From: Muriiphilus sp048268845
GTDB lineage: Bacteria > Pseudomonadota > Alphaproteobacteria > Rhodobacterales > Rhodobacteraceae
Assembly (NCBI GenBank): GCA_048268845.1
Contig: JBLWUQ010000003.1
Location: 124,001-188,000, forward strand
Length of the DNA: 64,000 nucleotides
Direction of reading: 5' to 3'
In this document: positions 9,626 through 17,377 of the stretch, piece by piece
Layout: each line of letters opens with the position of its first letter
Position numbering within the stretch: the stretch's first letter is position 1
Notes under the pieces: generated by a model
What the model was told of the DNA's origin: nothing
Databases searched by the model: none
The model's input: only the letters and a program-made list of their open reading frames with translations
Position numbers and translations under genes: made by a program

Positions 9626-11158
9626 TTACAGATCCATCAGCAACCGCCGCGGATCCTCCAGCGCCTCTTTCACCCTGACAAGGAACGTCACCGCGCCCTT
9701 GCCGTCGACGACGCGGTGGTCGTAGCTCAGCGCCAGATACATCATCGGGCGGACCACGATCTCGCCGTTCACCACCACCGGGCGGTCCTGGATCTTGTGC
9801 ATCCCGAGGATGCCCGACTGCGGCGGGTTCAGGATCGGCGATGACATCAGCGAGCCATAGACGCCGCCGTTCGAGATGGTGAAGCTGCCGCCCTGCATCT
9901 CGGCCATCGTCAGCTTGCCGTCGCGCGCCTTGATGCCAAGCTCGGCGATCTTCTGCTCGATGGCCTGAAAGCTCATGCTGTCGGCATCGCGCACCACCGG
10001 CACGACAAGGCCCGAGGGCGTGCCGACGGCGACGCCCATGTGGACGTAGTTCTTGTAGACCACGTCGGTTCCGTCGATCTCGGCGTTGACCTCGGGCACC
10101 TCGTTCAGCGCGTGGACGCAGGCTTTCACGAAGAACGACATGAAGCCCATCTTGACGCCGTGCTTCTTCAGGAACTGGTCCTTGTAGAGGTCGCGGATCG
10201 CCATCACCTCGGACATGTCCGCCTCGTTGTAGGTGGTCAGCATCGCGGCGGTGTTCTGCGCGTCCTTGAGGCGGCGGGCGATGGTCTGGCGCAGCCGGGT
10301 CATCTTCACCCGCTCCTCGCGCGCCGCATCCTCGACGGGCACCGCCTGGCGGGGGACGGCGGGGGCCTCGGCTTTCGGCGCGGCGGGGGCGGCGCTTGCA
10401 GCGGCGACGGCCTTCTGCACGTCCTCTTTCATGATCCGCCCGTCGCGACCGGTGCCTGTGACCTGATCGGGCGACAGGCTGGCCTCGGCCATCGCCTTCT
10501 TCGCCGATGGCGCGTGCTCGATGTCCTTGCCCGATGCGGGCGTCGCCGGTTTGTCGCCGGTATCGGCCTTCGGCGCGGCGGCAGCGCCGGCTGAGGCCGA
10601 GATCACCGCGAGCTTGCCACCGGCAGCGACGGTTTCGCCCTCTTCGGCCAGCACTTTCGACAGCACACCGGCGGCGGGGGCGGGCACTTCGACCGAGACC
10701 TTGTCGGTTTCAAGCTCGCACAGCATCTCGTCCAGTGCGACCTTGTCGCCGGGTTTCTTGAACCAGGTCGAGACCGTCGCCTCGGTCACGCTTTCGCCCA
10801 GCGCCGGCACCATGACGTCGATGTCTTCGGCCACGCCCGCATCCTCGACCTTGTCGGCCTTCGGCTTGTCGCCCGACGCTTTCGCCTCGGTCTTCGGCGC
10901 GGGGGCGGCGGCCTTGCCTTCGCCCTCGAGGATGGTCGCCAGCAGCGCGTCTACGCCGACGGTTTCGCCCTCGGCGGCGACGATGTCGCCCAGCACACCG
11001 GCGGCGGGGGCCGGAACCTCGACCGTCACCTTGTCGGTTTCAAGCTCGCAGAGCATTTCATCGGCGGCGACCTTGTCGCCGGGTTTCTTGAACCAGGTCG
11101 CGACGGTCGCCTCGGTCACGCTTTCGCCCAGGGTCGGAACCCGAACTTCGATGCTCAT
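9626..11158 (-). CDS. sucB: 2-oxoglutarate dehydrogenase E2, dihydrolipoyllysine-residue succinyltransferase
   Basis: The 510-residue E2 core transfers succinyl from the lipoyl arm to CoA. It has two N-terminal lipoyl domains, with lipoyl-lysines in ELETDKVTVEV (Lys43) and ELETDKVSVEV (Lys153). These are separated by Ala/Pro/Lys-rich linkers. A peripheral-subunit binding domain follows at about residues 208-250 (APSAKKAMAEASLSPDQVTG). The catalytic domain ends in SYDHRVVDG (His481, Asp485). Many 2-oxoglutarate E2 proteins have a single lipoyl domain, so the duplication is worth noting although it is common in Rhodobacterales. The gene starts 2 bp after the sucA stop and is surely co-transcribed with it. 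Confidence 0.97.
   Translation of the reverse strand: MSIEVRVPTLGESVTEATVATWFKKPGDKVAADEMLCELETDKVTVEVPAPAAGVLGDIVAAEGETVGVDALLATILEGEGKAAAPAPKTEAKASGDKPKADKVEDAGVAEDIDVMVPALGESVTEATVSTWFKKPGDKVALDEMLCELETDKVSVEVPAPAAGVLSKVLAEEGETVAAGGKLAVISASAGAAAAPKADTGDKPATPASGKDIEHAPSAKKAMAEASLSPDQVTGTGRDGRIMKEDVQKAVAAASAAPAAPKAEAPAVPRQAVPVEDAAREERVKMTRLRQTIARRLKDAQNTAAMLTTYNEADMSEVMAIRDLYKDQFLKKHGVKMGFMSFFVKACVHALNEVPEVNAEIDGTDVVYKNYVHMGVAVGTPSGLVVPVVRDADSMSFQAIEQKIAELGIKARDGKLTMAEMQGGSFTISNGGVYGSLMSSPILNPPQSGILGMHKIQDRPVVVNGEIVVRPMMYLALSYDHRVVDGKGAVTFLVRVKEALEDPRRLLMDL
10598..11158 (-). repeat. Intragenic direct repeat encoding the two lipoyl domains of sucB
   Basis: Codons 1-77 (10928-11158) and 111-187 (10598-10828) are highly similar at DNA level. 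Identical runs encode TWFKKPGDKV and MLCELETDKV, and even the synonymous choices agree. This indicates a fairly recent duplication or ongoing gene conversion between the two domains. Confidence 0.85.
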
Positions 11159-11160
11159 GG

Positions 11161-14133
11161 TCAGTTTCCTTCGATCGTCAGCGCATCGTTCACGAGCGCT
11201 TCTTGTTGAGCTTTATGCTGGCTGGCGAGCCCCGTCGCCGGCGAGGCCGAGGCCGGGCGTCCGACATAGGTTGCGCGCGAGTTGTCGCCGCGGATGCGCC
11301 CCAGAACCCATTCGATATTGGGCTCCATGAAGCTCCAGCCGCCCTGGTTCTTCGGTTCTTCCTGGCACCAGACGATATCGGCGCCGGGGAAGCGTTCCAA
11401 CTCCTTGACCAGCGACAGCGCCGGGAAGGGATAGAACTGCTCGACCCTGAGGATATAGATATCCTCGATCCCGCGCTCGTCACGCTCGGCCAGCAGGTCG
11501 TAGTAGACCTTGCCAGAGCACAGCACGACACGCTTGATCTTGGCGTCGGGGACGAGCTTGGCATCGGAGCGGCCAGTGCCGTTGTCGCGGTCGGCATCGT
11601 CCCAGAGCACGCGGTGGAAGGACGAACCTTCGACGAAATCCTTGGTATCTGACACCGCGAGCTTGTGGCGGAGCAGCGATTTCGGCGTCATCAGGATCAG
11701 CGGCTTGCGGTAGGTGCGGTGCAATTGCCGGCGCAGGATGTGGAAGTAGTTGGCCGGCGTCGTGCAGTTCGCCACGATCCAGTTGTCGGCACCGCACATC
11801 TGCAGGAAACGCTCCAGCCGCGCCGAGGAGTGCTCCGGCCCCTGCCCTTCGTAGCCATGCGGCAACAGGCAGACCAGCCCCGACATCCGCAGCCATTTCG
11901 ACTCGCCCGACGAAATGAACTGATCGAACATGATCTGCGCGCCGTTGGCGAAGTCGCCGAACTGCGCTTCCCACAGGGTCAGGGCGTTGGGTTCGGCCAG
12001 CGAATAGCCGTATTCGAACCCCAGCACCGCGTATTCCGACAGCATCGAGTCAATGACTTCGTAATGCGCCTGCCCCTCGCGGATGTGGTTGAGCGGGTAG
12101 TGGCGCTCCTCGGTGGTCTGATCGACGAAGGCGGAATGGCGCTGCGAGAAGGTGCCGCGGGTCACGTCCTGCCCCGACAGGCGCACCGGATAGCCCTCGA
12201 GCTGGAGCGAGCCGAAGGCCAACGCCTCGGCGGTCGCCCAGTCAAAGCCGGTGCCGGTCTCGAACATCTGGTTCTTGGCTTCGAGCAGGCGGCCCACGGT
12301 CTTGTGCAGGTCGAACCCCTCGGGCACGCGGGTCAGCGCAGCACCGATCTCGTCGAAGGTCGCCTCGGGAATGGCGGTCTGGCCGCGCTGATATTCCTCG
12401 CCCTGACGGTCCAGATGCGACCAGCGCCCATCCAGCCAGTCGGCCTTGTTCGGCTTGTAGTCGTGCGAGGCTTCGAATTCCTCGTTCAGATGCGCCTGGA
12501 AGGCGGTCTTCATGTCCTCGATCTCGCCCTCGGGCATCAGCCCGTCGCGGATCAGCCGTTCGGTATAGAGCTGCAGCGTCGTCTTGTGGGTCTTGATGTT
12601 CTTGTACATCAGGGGGTTGGTGAACATCGGTTCATCCCCCTCGTTGTGGCCGAAGCGACGGTAGCAGAACATGTCGATGACCACGTCCTTGTGGAACTTC
12701 TGCCGGAACTCGATCGCCACGCGGGCGGCATGCACCACCGCTTCGGGATCGTCGCCGTTGACGTGGAAGATCGGCGCCTCGACCATCAGCGCGATGTCGG
12801 TCGGATAGGGCGACGAGCGCGAAAAGCTGGGCGCGGTGGTAAAGCCGATCTGGTTGTTCACGATGATATGGATCGTGCCGCCGGTGCGATGCCCGACAAG
12901 GCCCGACAGCCCGAAACCCTCGGCCACGACACCCTGCCCGGCAAAGGCCGCGTCGCCGTGCAGCAGCACCGGCAGCACCTGGGTGCGTGTGGTGTCGTGC
13001 AGTTGCGCCTGCTTGGCGCGCACCTTGCCCAGCACGACCGGGTTCACCGCCTCGAGATGCGAGGGGTTGGCGGTCAGCGACAGGTGGACGACGTTGCCGT
13101 CGAACTCGCGGTCCTCGGACGCGCCGAGGTGGTATTTCACGTCGCCCGAGCCGTCGACGTCCTCGGGCTTGAAGCTGCCGCCCTGGAACTCGTTGAAGAT
13201 CGCGCGGTAGGGCTTGTTCATCACGTTGGCCAGGACCGTCAAGCGGCCGCGGTGCGGCATCCCGATGACGACTTCCTTCAGCCCCAACTGACCACCGCGC
13301 TTGATGATCTGCTCCATCGCCGGCACCAGCGCCTCGCCGCCATCAAGGCCGAAACGCTTGGTGCCCATGTATTTGACATGCAGGAACTTCTCAAAGCCCT
13401 CGGCCTCGACCAGGCTGTCCAGGATCGCCCGGCGACCCCGGCGCGAGAAGTGGACCTCCTTGCCCAGGCCCTCGATCCGCTCCTTGAGCCAGCCCGCCTG
13501 TTCCGGGTCCGAGATGTGCATGTATTGCAGCGCGAAGGTGCCGCAATAGGTGCGGCGGACCAGATCGACGATCTGGCGCATCGTGGCCATTTCCATGCCC
13601 AGCACCTGATCGAGAAAGATCGGCCGGTCCATGTCGGCTTCGGTGAACCCGTAGGAGGCCGGTTCAAGCTCGGGGTGGTTGGTCTCGTCGCGCATCCCCA
13701 GCGGATCGAGATCGGCGGCCAGGTGACCGCGGATCCGGTAGGCGCGGATCAGCATCAGGGCGCGCACGGAGTCGAGCACGGCGCGCTTGATCTCGTCATC
13801 GGAGACCTTGACGCCGACATCCTCGGCCTTGGCCCGGACCTTCTCGGCGACCTTCTCGGGCTTGGGCTCATCCGGCCATTGCCCGTCCAGCGCATGGATC
13901 AGATCGCCGCCCGGAACCGGCGGCCAGTCGGCGCGCGCCCAGCTCGGCCCTGCGGCCTCGGCCAGGGCGTCCTGATCGGAGTCGCCAAGCGCGCGAAAGA
14001 ACGCCTGCCAGGACGCGTCGACCGCGTCCGGATCGCCGGCATAGCGCGCCTGGAGCTGCTCCAGATACTCGGCGTTGTGGCCCTGCATGAAGCTCGAGGC
14101 CTTGAACTGGTCGTTGGGGGATTGGTCCGTCAT
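11161..14133 (-). CDS. sucA: 2-oxoglutarate dehydrogenase E1 component
   Basis: The 990-residue thiamine-diphosphate enzyme decarboxylates 2-oxoglutarate and reductively succinylates the lipoyl group of SucB. The N-terminus NDQFKASSFMQGHNAEYLEQLQARYAGDPDAVDASW is the E2-binding region typical of OdhA/SucA. Conserved blocks include GMPHRGRLTVLANV, HGDAAFAGQGVVAEGFGLSGL (ThDP region) and RRFGHNEGDEP, and the length is normal. Its start codon overlaps the stop of the upstream sulfotransferase-like gene (ATGA, 14130-14133). Translation is therefore probably coupled to that gene, which is an unusual arrangement for a core TCA gene. Confidence 0.98.
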   Translation of the reverse strand: MTDQSPNDQFKASSFMQGHNAEYLEQLQARYAGDPDAVDASWQAFFRALGDSDQDALAEAAGPSWARADWPPVPGGDLIHALDGQWPDEPKPEKVAEKVRAKAEDVGVKVSDDEIKRAVLDSVRALMLIRAYRIRGHLAADLDPLGMRDETNHPELEPASYGFTEADMDRPIFLDQVLGMEMATMRQIVDLVRRTYCGTFALQYMHISDPEQAGWLKERIEGLGKEVHFSRRGRRAILDSLVEAEGFEKFLHVKYMGTKRFGLDGGEALVPAMEQIIKRGGQLGLKEVVIGMPHRGRLTVLANVMNKPYRAIFNEFQGGSFKPEDVDGSGDVKYHLGASEDREFDGNVVHLSLTANPSHLEAVNPVVLGKVRAKQAQLHDTTRTQVLPVLLHGDAAFAGQGVVAEGFGLSGLVGHRTGGTIHIIVNNQIGFTTAPSFSRSSPYPTDIALMVEAPIFHVNGDDPEAVVHAARVAIEFRQKFHKDVVIDMFCYRRFGHNEGDEPMFTNPLMYKNIKTHKTTLQLYTERLIRDGLMPEGEIEDMKTAFQAHLNEEFEASHDYKPNKADWLDGRWSHLDRQGEEYQRGQTAIPEATFDEIGAALTRVPEGFDLHKTVGRLLEAKNQMFETGTGFDWATAEALAFGSLQLEGYPVRLSGQDVTRGTFSQRHSAFVDQTTEERHYPLNHIREGQAHYEVIDSMLSEYAVLGFEYGYSLAEPNALTLWEAQFGDFANGAQIMFDQFISSGESKWLRMSGLVCLLPHGYEGQGPEHSSARLERFLQMCGADNWIVANCTTPANYFHILRRQLHRTYRKPLILMTPKSLLRHKLAVSDTKDFVEGSSFHRVLWDDADRDNGTGRSDAKLVPDAKIKRVVLCSGKVYYDLLAERDERGIEDIYILRVEQFYPFPALSLVKELERFPGADIVWCQEEPKNQGGWSFMEPNIEWVLGRIRGDNSRATYVGRPASASPATGLASQHKAQQEALVNDALTIEGN

Positions 14134-14891
14134 GATTCCAACCTCGGATGTTGAAGCGGCTGCCGGTCATCGTCCGGCAATTCCTGTGAGTAGCCCGCGT
14201 GGTCAAACACCCAAGCAAAGCGTCGGCGCACGATGTCGGTGGTCTCGTCGTCGTAGAAGTCGCGGATCGAAGGGCGGCTTTCGGGATCAGACGCGCGGGT
14301 TTTCTTTGTCATGGGTAGATGGGTCCGGCTGATGTCGAGACCAAGGCGTCCAGCCGCATTTTCAAGGTCTGCGGCAAGATGCTCCTGCCGGATCAGGATT
14401 TCGGGCACGAAGACGTCATCGATCATGACGACGTCGCGATTGACCGTGAAATCGCCGTTGCGGACAGTGGCGCGGAATGCCTCGATCAGCTCGTCGCGGT
14501 CGTCAATGGCCTGCTCCGCCCGCCGGCCCCAGTAGAAGGACGACACCAGCCGCGTGAACGGATTGCGTACCGACGTGATCTTGGTCGCACGCCCCCAGAA
14601 CGCCGGGTCGAGCAGACCCTTCACCTCGCTCGCCTGCATATGCGGCCGCCAGACATCGGTGCCGCGGACCCGATGAAGCAGAGCCGTAGGCCAGTTGAGA
14701 AGCCCGATCGGTTGAGAGACCCGACGATGTCCGACGATGCCATAGCTGCTGATGATCGGGTTCGGATTTCGCTCGGTGACAGGCCGATCCGGTGCGGTGC
14801 AGAACGGTTGCAGATACATCTCGGTCGAGGTGCTGGCGGTTTTCGAGGTGCGCAAATAGATGAAATCGTGGGCGAAGCTGACCAGTGTCAT
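14130..14891 (-). CDS. Sulfotransferase-like protein embedded in the suc operon
   Basis: The 253-residue protein starts MTLVSFAHDFIYLRTSKTAS. The segment LRTSKTASTSTEMYL (about residues 13-27) matches the 5'-phosphosulfate-binding loop of PAPS-dependent sulfotransferases (usual form KTAGTS). The segment SVRNPFTRLVSSFYWG (about 120-135) matches the 3'-phosphate-binding region (RNPxxRxxSxF). I infer transfer of sulfate from PAPS to a carbohydrate or small-molecule acceptor, which is not identified. The start at 14891 has a strong GGGGGAG ribosome binding site that lies at the end of a structured leader. The stop overlaps sucA by 4 bp. It sits between sucD and sucA, where most relatives have nothing or a small gene. 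Confidence 0.82.
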   Translation of the reverse strand: MTLVSFAHDFIYLRTSKTASTSTEMYLQPFCTAPDRPVTERNPNPIISSYGIVGHRRVSQPIGLLNWPTALLHRVRGTDVWRPHMQASEVKGLLDPAFWGRATKITSVRNPFTRLVSSFYWGRRAEQAIDDRDELIEAFRATVRNGDFTVNRDVVMIDDVFVPEILIRQEHLAADLENAAGRLGLDISRTHLPMTKKTRASDPESRPSIRDFYDDETTDIVRRRFAWVFDHAGYSQELPDDDRQPLQHPRLES

Positions 14892-14989
14892 GTGACATCT
14901 CCCCCCCGATTGCCGGCGACCGCCCGCATCACGCCGACACCCGACCCGCCAATCGGGGGAAAAGCGCCGACGTCTGTGATGCGGTCGCC
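14892..14989 (-). promoter_or_regulatory. Candidate pseudoknot or switch RNA in the sucD-sulfotransferase leader
   Basis: On the minus-strand RNA four segments occur in the order A, B, A', B'. A is GGCGACCGCATCAC (14989-14976) and A' is its complement with a 4-nt bulge (14932-14915). B is CCCCCGATTG (14959-14950) and B' is CAATCGGGGG (14912-14903). The interleaved order permits an H-type pseudoknot, or two mutually exclusive hairpins. B' runs straight into the ribosome binding site GGGGGAG, 7 nt before the AUG at 14891. Pairing B:B' would hide the site. It occupies nearly all of the 109-nt gap. I know of no named RNA family that fits, and the role is inferred. Confidence 0.55.
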
Positions 14990-15000
14990 TCGACACACGC

Positions 15001-15885
15001 CTACTTCCCGATCGCTTCCAGCACCGCTTCGCCCAGCGAAGCGGGGCTTTCGGCGACGATGATCCCGGCCGCGCGCATGGCTTCGATCTTGTCCTCGGCA
15101 CCGCCCTTGCCGCCGGCGACGATGGCGCCGGCATGGCCCATGCGCCGCCCCGGAGGCGCGGTGCGGCCGGCGATGAAACCGGCGATCGGTTTCCAGCGGC
15201 CTTTCTTCTTCTGTTCGGTGATGAACGCGGCCGCTTCTTCCTCGGCGGAGCCGCCGATTTCACCGATCATGATGATCGAGTGCGTTTCGTCGTCGTCGAG
15301 GAACATGTCGAGCACGTCGATATGCTCGGTGCCCTTGATCGGATCGCCACCGATGCCGACGGCGGTCGACTGGCCAAGGCCGATGTCGGAGGTCTGCTTG
15401 ACCGCCTCATAGGTCAGCGTGCCCGAGCGCGACACGACGCCGACCGATCCGCGCTTGTGGATGTGGCCGGGCATGATGCCGATCTTGCAGGCGTCGGGCG
15501 TGATGACGCCGGGGCAGTTCGGGCCGATCAGCCGCGATTTGGACCCGTCCAGCGCGCGCTTGACCTTCATCATGTCGAGCACCGGAATGCCCTCGGTGAT
15601 GCAGACGATCAATTCCATCTCGGCGTCGATCGCCTCGAGGATCGAGTCCGCGGCGAACGGCGGCGGCACGTAGATGACGCTGGCGTTGGCCTCGGTCATG
15701 GCCTTGGCCTCGTGCACCGAGTTGAACACGGGCAGGTTCAGATGGGTCTGACCACCTTTGCCGGGGGTCACGCCGCCGACCATTTTCGTGCCATAGGCAA
15801 TCGCCTGCTCGGAGTGGAAAGTGCCCTGCGAGCCGGTGAAGCCCTGACAGATCACCTTGGTGTTTTCGTTAACGAGAATGGCCAT
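15001..15885 (-). CDS. sucD: Succinyl-CoA synthetase alpha subunit
   Basis: The 294-residue subunit binds CoA and carries the catalytic phosphohistidine. The N-terminus MAILVNENTKVICQGFTGSQGTFHSEQAIAYG is the CoA-binding Rossmann region. The C-terminal MGHAGAIVAGGKGGAEDK holds the active-site His251. Length and motifs are normal for the ligase that makes ATP or GTP from succinyl-CoA. It follows sucC after 4 bp and precedes the structured leader of the sulfotransferase-like gene. The operon order is thus sucC, sucD, sulfotransferase, sucA, sucB. Confidence 0.98.
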   Translation of the reverse strand: MAILVNENTKVICQGFTGSQGTFHSEQAIAYGTKMVGGVTPGKGGQTHLNLPVFNSVHEAKAMTEANASVIYVPPPFAADSILEAIDAEMELIVCITEGIPVLDMMKVKRALDGSKSRLIGPNCPGVITPDACKIGIMPGHIHKRGSVGVVSRSGTLTYEAVKQTSDIGLGQSTAVGIGGDPIKGTEHIDVLDMFLDDDETHSIIMIGEIGGSAEEEAAAFITEQKKKGRWKPIAGFIAGRTAPPGRRMGHAGAIVAGGKGGAEDKIEAMRAAGIIVAESPASLGEAVLEAIGK

Positions 15886-15889
15886 TGTC

Positions 15890-17083
15890 TTACCCCTTCA
15901 CCGCTTTCACGATCTTCTCGGCGCCGTCCGACAGGTTGTCGGCGGCGATCACGTTGAGGCCGGAGTTTGCGATGATCTCCTTGCCCTTCTCGACATTGGT
16001 GCCCTCGAGCCGCACGACCAGCGGCACTTGCAGGCCAACCTCCTTGACCGCGGCGATCACGCCCTCGGCGATCACGTCGCAGCGCATGATGCCGCCGAAG
16101 ATGTTGACGAGGATGCCTTTGACCTGCGGATCGGAGGTGATGATCTTGAAGGCTTCGGTCACCTTCTCCTTGGTCGCGCCGCCGCCCACGTCGAGGAAGT
16201 TGGCCGGTTCCGCGCCATAGAGCTTGATGATGTCCATCGTCGCCATGGCGAGGCCCGCGCCGTTCACCATGCAGCCGATCTCACCGTCGAGCGCGATGTA
16301 GTTGAGGTCGTATTTCGACGCCTCAAGCTCCTTCGGGTCTTCCTCGGAGGTGTCGCGCAGTTCGGCGATGTCGGGGTGGCGATACATCGCGTTGCTGTCA
16401 AAGCTGAACTTGGCGTCGAGCACCTTCAGATCGCCGGTATCGGACACGATCAGCGGGTTGATCTCGAGCATCTCCATGTCTTTTTCGGTGAAGAGCTTGT
16501 AGAGTGTACCCATCAGCGTCACGCATTGCTTCACCTGCGCGCCTTCGAGGCCGAGGTTGAAGGCGATGCGGCGGCCGTGGAAGCCCTGATAGCCGGTGGC
16601 CGGATCGACCGAGAACGACAGGATCTTTTCGGGCGTGTTGGCGGCGACCTCTTCGATGTCCATGCCGCCTTCGGTCGAACAGACAAAGGAGATCCGGCTG
16701 GTCACGCGGTCGACCAGAAGGGCGAGGTAAAGCTCGCGCTGGATGCCCGATCCGGCCTCGATGTAGATGCGGTTGACCTGCTTGCCCGCCGGGCCGGTCT
16801 GGTGCGTCACCAGCGTGCGGCCCAGCATCTTCCTGGCCTCCTCGGCGGCTTCCTCGACCGACCTGGCCAGCCGAACGCCGCCCTTCTCGCCGGCCTCGGC
16901 CTCCTTGAAATGACCCTTGCCACGGCCACCCGCGTGGATCTGCGCCTTGACCACCCAGAGCGGTCCGTCCATTTCACTGGCCTTGGTCTTGGCCTCGTCT
17001 GCCTTGGTCACGACCCGGCCATCGGAAACCGGTGCGCCGTAGCTGCGAAGAAGCGCCTTCGCCTGGTATTCATGGATGTTCAT
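15890..17083 (-). CDS. sucC: Succinyl-CoA synthetase beta subunit (ADP-forming type)
   Basis: The 397-residue ATP-grasp protein forms the nucleotide- and succinate-binding half of succinyl-CoA synthetase. It begins MNIHEYQAKALLRSYGAPVSDG, the standard SucC N-terminus, which decides the start at 17083 over a 12-residue extension. Later motifs are KAQIHAGGRGKGHFKEAE (ATP-grasp), EINPLIVSDTGDLKVLDAK and NIFGGIMRCDVIAEG. It is the first gene of the minus-strand suc operon. Two GTGATCAC palindromes lie 107-137 bp upstream, so initiation is probably controlled there. Confidence 0.98.
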   Translation of the reverse strand: MNIHEYQAKALLRSYGAPVSDGRVVTKADEAKTKASEMDGPLWVVKAQIHAGGRGKGHFKEAEAGEKGGVRLARSVEEAAEEARKMLGRTLVTHQTGPAGKQVNRIYIEAGSGIQRELYLALLVDRVTSRISFVCSTEGGMDIEEVAANTPEKILSFSVDPATGYQGFHGRRIAFNLGLEGAQVKQCVTLMGTLYKLFTEKDMEMLEINPLIVSDTGDLKVLDAKFSFDSNAMYRHPDIAELRDTSEEDPKELEASKYDLNYIALDGEIGCMVNGAGLAMATMDIIKLYGAEPANFLDVGGGATKEKVTEAFKIITSDPQVKGILVNIFGGIMRCDVIAEGVIAAVKEVGLQVPLVVRLEGTNVEKGKEIIANSGLNVIAADNLSDGAEKIVKAVKG

Positions 17084-17189
17084 GAACTCGTCCCATCTGC
17101 TTGCATTTGGCGGGACCATGCACTTGTTGCGCTGGGGAATAAATGGCTATTTGGGTCTGGCGGGGTTTTCAGCGCGAAATGTCCGGGTT

Positions 17190-17199
17190 TGTGATCACA
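17190..17199. promoter_or_regulatory. GTGATCAC operator 1 upstream of sucC
   Basis: A perfect TGTGATCACA palindrome in the 294-bp region between sucC (minus) and the first glycosyltransferase (plus). It is identical over ten bases to the site in front of the GntR gene. Confidence 0.7.
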
Positions 17200-17210
17200 C
17201 GCCTGAAAAA

Positions 17211-17220
17211 TGTGATCACA
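17211..17220. promoter_or_regulatory. GTGATCAC operator 2 upstream of sucC
   Basis: A second perfect TGTGATCACA, centred 21 bp from operator 1. This is about two helical turns, so two dimers could bind the same DNA face. Confidence 0.7.
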
Positions 17221-17377
17221 TCGCTTGAGTCGCGTCAGCTTGTGACGAGCAGGAATCGGCGGCATCGGACGGTGTCAGGTATTTTTCGAGGGTCGAGGAA
17301 CGCATCCTGCCTGCCATTCGTGGCGGTTGACAGGCACTCCCCCGCCCCTAGTATGAGATCTGGTTTCAGAGAAAAGT

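Noticed and set aside
10521..11330. Serine-rich 269-codon plus-strand frame opposite sucB
   Set aside because: It mirrors the Ala/Glu/Lys-rich linkers and lipoyl domains of sucB and has no ribosome binding site or domain.
11665..14154. 829-codon plus-strand frame opposite sucA
   Set aside because: It is a GC-skew shadow of sucA, rich in Arg, Gly, His and Leu without any family motif, while the sucA frame is complete.
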